This document shows, one piece after another, positions 57,982-64,000 of a stretch of DNA of 64,000 nucleotides. How positions within the stretch are numbered: the first letter of the stretch is position 1; each line of letters begins with the position of its first letter. The position numbers and the translations under genes were made by a program. Origin of the DNA: CADEDH01 sp965263455 (GTDB lineage Bacteria; Actinomycetota; Acidimicrobiia; Acidimicrobiales; SZUA-35); assembly GCA_965263455.1 (NCBI GenBank), contig CBDHHN010000004.1, positions 806,001 through 870,000 on the forward strand. Reading direction: 5' to 3'. The notes below the pieces were generated by a model that did no database searches, was not told the origin of the DNA, and was given only the letters and a program-made list of their open reading frames with translations.

Positions 57982-59478
57982 ATGAGCAGCAACAGCGGGT
58001 CGGGCCACACCCTGTCGATGGACGAGGTCGTGACCTCCTTCGGCGACATGGGCACCGTGGCGCCGGTGGCGATGGAGATCATCCGTCTGGCCGACGACGA
58101 GAACTCCTCGATGCGGGACCTGGTCGGCGTCATCAAGGCCGACCCGGGGCTGGCTTCGCGGCTGATGCGGCTGGCGAACTCGGCCGCCTACGGCAGTCAG
58201 GAGGTGACGAGCCTGGAGCGGGCCATGGCCCTGCTCGGCCTCCACACCATCAAGCTGATCACCCTCGGCTTCTCACTCGTGTCGCGCGACGACGACTCAC
58301 CCATCGACACCAGCCTGATCTGGCGACGCTCGATCGCCACCAGCGTCCTGGCCCAACGACTGGTCGACCACATCGACACGACGCTGGCCGGCGAGGCGTT
58401 CATCGCCGGACTGCTGTCCAACGTGGGCAAGCTGGCCCTCGGATCCCACACCGCCTATCAGCGGGTACTGGCCGACGAGGGGCCCTGGATCACTCCTGAC
58501 CGGGAGCGAGAGCTCCTGGGGTTCACCAGCGACGAGGTGTCCGCCGGCATCCTCAACGGTTGGGGTCTCCCGACCGTGATCGGTGACTCGATCCGCCTCC
58601 GCAGCAGCACGGATGGCGACGCCGCCGACCACCCGATCAGCGGCGTGCTGTCGGTGGCCGACGCCGCCGCCATCCTGATGCTGGTCGACGTCGATGACGT
58701 GGTCGACGCCTTCGAGCGGCTCACCATCACCTCGGCCGTCGACCTCGGTCTCACCACCGGCCAGGTCGACGAACTGATCGCCGCCGTCCGACCCAGCCTC
58801 GACGACATGACGGCCATGTTCGACCTGGAGTCGGTCACCACGGTGCCGGCGGCCACCATCATGGCCAACGCCCGCGACCATCTGGCCCGGCTCAGTCTCG
58901 ACGTGGCCGCCGCCCTGAGCAGCGCCAACCAGCGCAACAACGAACTGGCCGAACAGAACGAGCAGCTGGCGGAGCAGGCGTCGACCGACGCGCTGACCGG
59001 CCTCCCCAACCGCCGGACCTTCGACGCCTACCTGGCCAACCAGATGGCCGGGCGGCGCCGCGGGAGCCGGGTCGGCTCCCTGGGCCTGATCCTGTTCGAC
59101 CTCGACCACTTCAAGTCGGTCAACGACACCCACGGCCACCAGGTCGGCGACGACGTGTTGCGGGAAGTGGGCAACCGCATCCGCTCCGCCACGCGGACCA
59201 GCGAGCTCTCGGCCCGGGTCGGAGGCGAGGAGTTCGCCATCGTCCTGCCCGAGACCTCACCGCCCGAGATCGAACTGGCGGCCGAGCGCTTCCGTGATCT
59301 CATCGCCTCCGACCCGATCGAGACCTCGGCCGGTCCGCTGGCCGTGACCGCCAGCTTCGGGGTGGCGGTGGCCCGCAACCACGACGTCGGGGCCGACGAA
59401 CGCCTGTACCAGTTGGCCGACGGCGCGCTCTACCAGTCGAAGGCCAACGGCCGGAACCGGTCGACCATGGCGACCTGA
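57982..59478 (+). CDS. HDOD-GGDEF protein, probable diguanylate cyclase
   Basis: A protein of about 498 residues. The N-terminal HDOD domain (SFGDMGTVAPVAMEIIRLAD, SRLMRLANSAAYGSQEVTSL, MALLGLHTIKLITLGFSL) is followed by a short coiled coil (RNNELAEQNEQLAEQA) and a GGDEF domain: DALTGLPNRRTFDAYL, LFDLDHFKSVNDTHGHQVGD and an intact active site RVGGEEFAIVLPE. It probably makes c-di-GMP. GTG 57958 could add eight residues; ATG 57982 has GGAG at good distance. The FliA-like promoter ties it to motility. Confidence 0.9.
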   Translation: MSSNSGSGHTLSMDEVVTSFGDMGTVAPVAMEIIRLADDENSSMRDLVGVIKADPGLASRLMRLANSAAYGSQEVTSLERAMALLGLHTIKLITLGFSLVSRDDDSPIDTSLIWRRSIATSVLAQRLVDHIDTTLAGEAFIAGLLSNVGKLALGSHTAYQRVLADEGPWITPDRERELLGFTSDEVSAGILNGWGLPTVIGDSIRLRSSTDGDAADHPISGVLSVADAAAILMLVDVDDVVDAFERLTITSAVDLGLTTGQVDELIAAVRPSLDDMTAMFDLESVTTVPAATIMANARDHLARLSLDVAAALSSANQRNNELAEQNEQLAEQASTDALTGLPNRRTFDAYLANQMAGRRRGSRVGSLGLILFDLDHFKSVNDTHGHQVGDDVLREVGNRIRSATRTSELSARVGGEEFAIVLPETSPPEIELAAERFRDLIASDPIETSAGPLAVTASFGVAVARNHDVGADERLYQLADGALYQSKANGRNRSTMAT

Positions 59479-59571
59479 GCCGGCCGGCCGACCTGGATCG
59501 AAGAACCCATCCAGTCGGCCTCCGACCCATCCGATGCTTTAGCGAACCCAGCGAGGGAAAGGCTGATCATC

Positions 59572-61011
59572 GTGGGCGGACAGACACAAGCCCCGGTCGA
59601 GGTCCCCATCGACCGGCTGAAGCGACCAGTGCAACGGCTACTACATATGGAGAGCATCTCCGGGGTCGCACTGATCCTGGGGGCGGTCACGGCCCTGGTC
59701 CTGGCCAACAGCCCAGCGGCCGAGGCCTTCGACCACTTCTGGCACTACCACCTCCACGTCGAGGCGGGCCCCATCCACCTGGATGAGTCGCTGGTCCACT
59801 GGGTCAACGACGGCCTGATGACCATCTTCTTCTTCGTGGCCGGGCTCGAGATCAAGCGGGAGCTGGTCGTCGGCGATCTGCGCGATCCCCGCAAGGCGGC
59901 CCTGCCGGTGGTCGCCGCCATCGGAGGCATGGTCATCCCGGCCGCCCTCTACGTGGCCCTGGCCGGGCCCGAGGTGGCCAATGGATGGGGTATCCCCATG
60001 GCCACCGACATCGCCTTCGCCGTCGGGATCCTGGCCCTGGTGGGCAAGCGGGTGCCGGGACGGCTGAAGCTGTTCCTCCTCACCCTGGCCATCGTGGACG
60101 ACCTCGGCGCCATCGCCGTCATCGCCATCTTCTACACCAGCTCGATCAACACCACGGCCCTGGCCGCCGCCGTCGGCCTCATCGGCCTCATCGTCGTCCT
60201 GCGGGTCCTCGGGGTCTGGTGGATCGGCGCCTACATCATCGTCGGTGCCGCCCTGTGGTTCGCCGTGTTCGAGTCGGGGGTGCACGCCACCCTGGCCGGC
60301 GTGGCCTGCGGTCTGCTGGCCCCGGCCAAGCCCCGCCGTCCCGCCGACACCCAGGTGTCGGCCACCCCGGCCAACACGATCGACGAGCTCAAGCTCATCG
60401 TGTTCGACACCCGGGAGACCAAGTCGGTGGTCGACCGCCTCATCCACAACCTCCATCCCTTCACCGCACTGCTCATCGTCCCGGTGTTCGCTCTGGCCAA
60501 TACCGGCGTGACCATGACCCCGGCCTCCATCGGCGACGCCATGTCGTCGTCGGTCGCCCTCGCCATCATGGCCGGCCTCGTCGTGGGCAAGCCGCTGGGC
60601 ATCGCCGTCGCCGCCTGGTTGGCCGTGCGGTCCGGGGTCGCCACCCTGCCGGCCGGGACCACCTGGCGCCACGTGATCGGGGTCGGCTTCCTGGGCGGCA
60701 TCGGTTTCACCGTCTCGCTGTTCATCACCGACCTCGCCTTCGACTCGGCGGCCACGGTCGACAACGCCAAGATCGGCGTACTGTTCGCCTCGGTCCTGGC
60801 GTCGGCCGCCGGCGCCGGCCTCCTGCTGACCGGACCGCCCTCGTCCCAGGCACCCGGGGAGCACCACGATCGGCACCACGACGGCGAGGACCGCATCACC
60901 TTCGCCGAGTTCGACGCCACCAGCCCCCAGAGCATCCTGGCCCCCGGCTCGCCGGTGTCCGAACAGGCCCAGACCTCGGCCCCCTCGGCCCGATTGGTGT
61001 CGGATAGTTAA
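59572..61011 (+). CDS. nhaA: Na+/H+ antiporter NhaA
   Basis: A 479-residue antiporter. The ion-binding Asp pair is seen in LAIVDDLGAIAVIAIFYTSS; other NhaA signatures are NDGLMTIFFFVAGLEIKREL, WGIPMATDIAFAVGILALVG, VPVFALANTGV, and LGGIGFTVSLFI. About 11-12 membrane segments. The C-terminal 70 residues are a His/Asp-rich hydrophilic tail (EHHDRHHDGEDR) that is not part of the core. Start GTG 59572. Exports Na+ in exchange for protons. Confidence 0.95.
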   Translation: MGGQTQAPVEVPIDRLKRPVQRLLHMESISGVALILGAVTALVLANSPAAEAFDHFWHYHLHVEAGPIHLDESLVHWVNDGLMTIFFFVAGLEIKRELVVGDLRDPRKAALPVVAAIGGMVIPAALYVALAGPEVANGWGIPMATDIAFAVGILALVGKRVPGRLKLFLLTLAIVDDLGAIAVIAIFYTSSINTTALAAAVGLIGLIVVLRVLGVWWIGAYIIVGAALWFAVFESGVHATLAGVACGLLAPAKPRRPADTQVSATPANTIDELKLIVFDTRETKSVVDRLIHNLHPFTALLIVPVFALANTGVTMTPASIGDAMSSSVALAIMAGLVVGKPLGIAVAAWLAVRSGVATLPAGTTWRHVIGVGFLGGIGFTVSLFITDLAFDSAATVDNAKIGVLFASVLASAAGAGLLLTGPPSSQAPGEHHDRHHDGEDRITFAEFDATSPQSILAPGSPVSEQAQTSAPSARLVSDS

Positions 61012-61023
61012 CATTGTCGCAAC

Positions 61024-62568
61024 ATGTTGGAGATGGGTACGTCGCCGAACCCCTCTTCAATGGATGGGATGAGCCCCGACTGGGACAGCTACGACAGTGC
61101 GTCGTACTTCGACGAACTCCTGCTCCCGTCGGGTGAGCCGAGGCCGGGATGTTCGGCCGTCGTCCAGCGGCTCCGGGACCTGGGCCCGGAGCTGCTGGAG
61201 CGCCAGCGGGCGGCCGATGCCGTCATCCGGTCGCTCGGCATCACGTTCACCCTCTACACCGAGGAGGGCAGCATCGACCGCAGCTGGCCGGTCGACGTGG
61301 TGCCCCGGATCATCACCGCCGACGAGTGGGCCACGGTAACGGCCGGTCTGATCCAGCGGCTGGACGCCCTCAACCGCTTCGTCGACGACCTCTACCACGA
61401 TCAACGGGTGGTTGCCGACGGGGTCTTCCCCGCCGACCTCCTCACCGAGTCGCCGGGTTTCCGGCCCGAGTGCCGGGGCATCGACCCCCCGGACGGGATC
61501 TGGGCCCACATCTGCGGGAGCGATCTGGTCCGAGACGGCGACGGCACCTTCTACGTCCTGGAGGACAACCTCCGCATCCCGTCCGGTGTGTCCTACATGC
61601 TGGAGAATCGGCAGGTGACCAAGCGGGTCCTGGCCGACCTGTTCCGGGACCTCGACGTCCTCCCCGTCGACGGCTACGTCGACCGGCTGGGGGCCATGCT
61701 GAACGCCCTCACCCCCCGCCCCGACGAGGAGCCGGTGGTCGTGGTCCTCACCCCCGGCATCTTCAACTCCGCCTACTACGAGCACATGCTGTTGGCCAAC
61801 CGCATCGGTGCCCACCTGGTGGAGGGCTCCGACCTGGTGGTGGAGGACGACATGGTGCTGATGAAGACGGTCAGCGGCCCGGTCCGGGTCGACGTCATCT
61901 ACCGCCGGGTCGACGACCTGTTCCTCGACCCCGAGGTCTTCCGGCCCGACTCGACCCTGGGGGTGCCCGGCCTGATGCGGGCCTGGCGGGCCGGCAACGT
62001 GGCCCTGGCCAACGCCCCGGGGGCCGGCGTGGCCGACGACAAGGTCGTCTACGCCCACGTCCCCGACCTCATCCGCTACTACCTCGACGCCGAACCCCTG
62101 CTCCCCAACGTGCCCACCTGGCGCTGCAACCGGCCCGACGAGCGGAGCCACGTCCTGGCCAACCTGGAACATCTGGTGGCCAAGCCGGCCAACGAGGCCG
62201 GAGGCAAGGGGGTCACCATCGGGCCCCGCTCGAGCGCGGCCGAACTGGCCGAGGTCCGGCGCGCCATCGAGGACGATCCGCGGAACTGGGTGGCCCAACC
62301 CATGCTGGCCCTGTCGACCGCACCCACCATCTGCGGCGGCGACGTCGCCCCCCGCCATCTCGACCTCCGCCCCTTCATCCTCTCGGGGACCGACCCCTAC
62401 GTCACGGTCGGCGGGTTGACCAGGGTCGCGCTGCGTGAGGGTTCGTTGATCGTCAACAGCTCGCAGGGCGGGGGCAGCAAGGACACCTGGATCGTCGACA
62501 CCGGCACCACCGACCGACCTTCGAACCCTCCCCCCGCCCCGCCGCCGGGGTCCCCCGGTACCCGCTAG
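61024..62568 (+). CDS. Circularly permuted ATP-grasp protein
   Basis: A protein of about 514 residues, of the circularly permuted ATP-grasp type 2 family: GIDPPDGIWAHICGSDLVRD, FYVLEDNLRIPSGVSYMLEN, PGIFNSAYYEHMLLANRIGA, VKP-like LVAKPANEAGGKGVTIGPRS, and STAPTICGGDVAPRHLDLRP, ending with INSSQGGGSKDTW. It is thought to form peptide-like bonds with the alpha-E and transglutaminase partners; no product is known. Start may be ATG 61024, or ATG 61069 (MSPDWDSYDS). It begins a three-gene cassette. Confidence 0.88.
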   Translation: MLEMGTSPNPSSMDGMSPDWDSYDSASYFDELLLPSGEPRPGCSAVVQRLRDLGPELLERQRAADAVIRSLGITFTLYTEEGSIDRSWPVDVVPRIITADEWATVTAGLIQRLDALNRFVDDLYHDQRVVADGVFPADLLTESPGFRPECRGIDPPDGIWAHICGSDLVRDGDGTFYVLEDNLRIPSGVSYMLENRQVTKRVLADLFRDLDVLPVDGYVDRLGAMLNALTPRPDEEPVVVVLTPGIFNSAYYEHMLLANRIGAHLVEGSDLVVEDDMVLMKTVSGPVRVDVIYRRVDDLFLDPEVFRPDSTLGVPGLMRAWRAGNVALANAPGAGVADDKVVYAHVPDLIRYYLDAEPLLPNVPTWRCNRPDERSHVLANLEHLVAKPANEAGGKGVTIGPRSSAAELAEVRRAIEDDPRNWVAQPMLALSTAPTICGGDVAPRHLDLRPFILSGTDPYVTVGGLTRVALREGSLIVNSSQGGGSKDTWIVDTGTTDRPSNPPPAPPPGSPGTR

Positions 62569-62575
62569 GAGCACC

Positions 62576-63553
62576 ATGTACGAAGCCCCGCCCCCCCTCC
62601 TGCTGTCCCGAGTGGCGGAAGCCGCCTACTGGGCCGGCCGCTACCTGGAACGGGCCGAGGGGACGGCCCGGCTGGTCAAGGCCCACACCGACCTCGTCAT
62701 CGACCTGCCGTCGGAGTCGGCCGTGGGGTGGTGGCCCCTGCTGGCGGTAACCGGGGTGGGCGACGACGTCTACCAGCGGCATGCCGTGGTGGACGAGGAG
62801 ATCGTGGTCGATCAGCTGGTGACGAGCATGGCCAACCCCAGTTCGGTCGCCTCGTCGGTGGCCGCCGTCCACCGGAACCTGCGGATCACCCGGTCGGTCA
62901 TGCCCCTGGAGGCGGCCGAGGTGCTCATCGACCTGCACAACCACGTCCGGGCCGACGCGACCGACGCCCGGCACCGCAAGAGCCGGGAGCAGTTCCTGGC
63001 CTCGGTCATCCGGGGCTGTCAGACCCTGTCGGGCATCCTGGCCGAGACGATGTGTCACGACGACGCCTTCTGCTTCTTCACCGTGGGCCGACAACTGGAG
63101 CGGGCCGACCTCACGACCCGGGTCCTCGACGTGCAGTCGGGCCTGCTCACGGGCGAACGGCGCCGGGCCCTCGGGCCGTATCTCGATCTGTGTTGGAGCG
63201 CCACCCTGCGCTCGGTCAGTGCCCTCCAGGCCTTCCGCCGTCGGGGCCTGCCGGCAGGTCCCGCCACCACCCTCGACTTCCTCCTGCGCGACCCCAAGTG
63301 CCCCCGGACCGTGGGGTCCTGCGTCATCGAGGCGTCCCGGTGGCTGCTGGAGATCCCTCGCCACGAACGGGCCATGGCCACCTGCGCCCGGATCGAGACC
63401 CTGCTGCTCACGGTCGACGTAGACGACCTGCTGGCCGGTGACCACGAGGGTCTGCACGAACTGGTCGACCGGCTCCAGCTCGCGTTGGGCGAGCTCCACC
63501 ATGATGTCGAATCCACCTGGTTCGAGCCGTCGACGGCGGCCCTGAGCCTCTGA
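62576..63553 (+). CDS. Alpha-E domain (DUF403) protein
   Basis: A 325-residue all-helical protein: LLSRVAEAAYWAGRYLERAE at the N-terminus is diagnostic (ISR.AenlyWlGRylERae). Later segments TLSGILAETMCHDDAFCFFT, VGRQLERADLTTRVLDVQSG and LLRDPKCPRTVGSCVIEASR agree. It always travels with the ATP-grasp and transglutaminase genes. ATG 62576 has TAGGAG five bases upstream. Confidence 0.92.
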   Translation: MYEAPPPLLLSRVAEAAYWAGRYLERAEGTARLVKAHTDLVIDLPSESAVGWWPLLAVTGVGDDVYQRHAVVDEEIVVDQLVTSMANPSSVASSVAAVHRNLRITRSVMPLEAAEVLIDLHNHVRADATDARHRKSREQFLASVIRGCQTLSGILAETMCHDDAFCFFTVGRQLERADLTTRVLDVQSGLLTGERRRALGPYLDLCWSATLRSVSALQAFRRRGLPAGPATTLDFLLRDPKCPRTVGSCVIEASRWLLEIPRHERAMATCARIETLLLTVDVDDLLAGDHEGLHELVDRLQLALGELHHDVESTWFEPSTAALSL

Positions 63554-63594
63554 ACGACCCCGCCGACCCACCCGCTCACCGACCCCTCAGGACC

Positions 63595-64000
63595 ATGACG
63601 ATCCACGTCGCCCTCAGCCACGTCACCGACTACCAGTTCGACCGGACGGTGGGCCTCGGTCCCCATGTGGTCCGACTCCGTCCCGCCCCCCACACCCGCA
63701 CCCCGATCGAGTCCTACTCCCTACGGGTCGAACCGGAAGACCACTTCCTCAATTGGCAACAGGATCCGTTCGGCAACTTCGAGGCGCGCCTCGTGTTCCC
63801 CGAGCGTGCCCGTCGGCTGACCGTGACCGTGGACCTGGTGGCCGACCTGGCCGCCATAAACCCGTTCGACTTCTTCCTCGAAGACGACGCCGAGGAGATC
63901 CCCTTCACCTACGAGCCGTCGCTGGCCGCCGACCTGGCGCCGTACCTGGTGTCGCCGGAGCCGGGCCCCCTCCTGCGTTCGTGGCTGCATCGGATCGACC
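63595..64000 (+). CDS. Bacterial transglutaminase-like protein, N-terminal part (cut by window edge)
   Basis: The first 135 residues of a protein that runs off the window. MTIHVALSHVTDYQFDRTVG, GLGPHVVRLRPAPHTRTPIE and NWQQDPFGNFEARLVFPERA are the conserved N-terminal strands of bacterial transglutaminase-like proteins. The catalytic Cys-His-Asp part lies outside. It follows the alpha-E gene, completing the usual cassette. ATG 63595 follows CAGGA. Confidence 0.88.
   Translation, partial: MTIHVALSHVTDYQFDRTVGLGPHVVRLRPAPHTRTPIESYSLRVEPEDHFLNWQQDPFGNFEARLVFPERARRLTVTVDLVADLAAINPFDFFLEDDAEEIPFTYEPSLAADLAPYLVSPEPGPLLRSWLHRID

Overview
This is a very GC-rich, densely packed bacterial window. Start and stop codons often overlap (ATGA/GTGA), and GTG or TTG starts are common. 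It carries an almost complete flagellar and chemotaxis locus of a type without L/P-ring genes, plus FliW-CsrA control of flagellin. Base composition, gene content and actinobacterial families (DUF418, circularly permuted ATP-grasp with alpha-E and transglutaminase) suggest a motile Actinomycetota, probably Acidimicrobiia. The taxon is an inference and cannot be proved from this window.

Layout. 1-8.4 kb is a housekeeping and accessory segment: the end of an Fe/2OG oxygenase, a double CMD protein, LOG, glutaminase, a DUF2087 regulator, DUF418, a methyltransferase, a proline-racemase-fold enzyme, a GrdB-like gene with an in-frame UGA (a probable selenoprotein), and a LiaF-like protein with a 30-bp tandem repeat. 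8.5-25.2 kb, read on the minus strand: flbD-motA-motB-fliL, fliC1, fliD-fliS-fliT-like, then flgB-flgC-fliE-fliF-fliG-fliH-fliI-fliJ-NlpC/SLT-fliK-flgD-flgE. 25.3-32.3 kb, plus strand: fliM-fliN-fliO-fliP-fliQ-fliR-flhB, a FlhF-like orphan, fliW and csrA. 32.4-33.2 kb: a second flagellin (minus). 33.5-49.7 kb: two tandem chemotaxis operons (minus), each with cheA, cheW, cheY, cheB, an MCP and a CheX-like gene; the second also has cheR and an HDOD gene. 49.9-53.6 kb: fliA-flgN-flgK-flgL (minus). 53.9-57.9 kb: flhA, a split FlhF-like gene and a small membrane protein (plus). 58-59.5 kb: an HDOD-GGDEF protein. 59.6-64 kb: nhaA and an ATP-grasp/alpha-E/transglutaminase cassette, cut by the window edge.

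How it works together. The fliM-flhB, flhA and flgB-fliF-fliI genes build the C-ring, export gate and basal body. flgD/E/K/L and fliK/D/C build hook, cap and filament. motAB power rotation and two Che systems steer it. I find a recurring motif T(C/A)AN-N15-GCCGANNN upstream of nine flagellar or chemotaxis transcription units. It fits a FliA (sigma-28) promoter with local sequence preferences, and fliA itself is in the window. Both flagellin leaders carry ANGGA motifs next to the start codon, fitting FliW-CsrA control.

Most notable: (i) the UGA-containing GrdB-like selenoprotein candidate with a SECIS-like hairpin; (ii) two paralogous, nucleotide-motif-less FlhF-like proteins flanking the flagellar export genes; (iii) the FliA promoter set, including two sites placed for leaderless transcripts; (iv) apparent frameshifts in one cheA and in the flhF-like gene. 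No gene-free stretch exceeds 300 bases. No tRNA, rRNA, CRISPR array or insertion sequence was seen.
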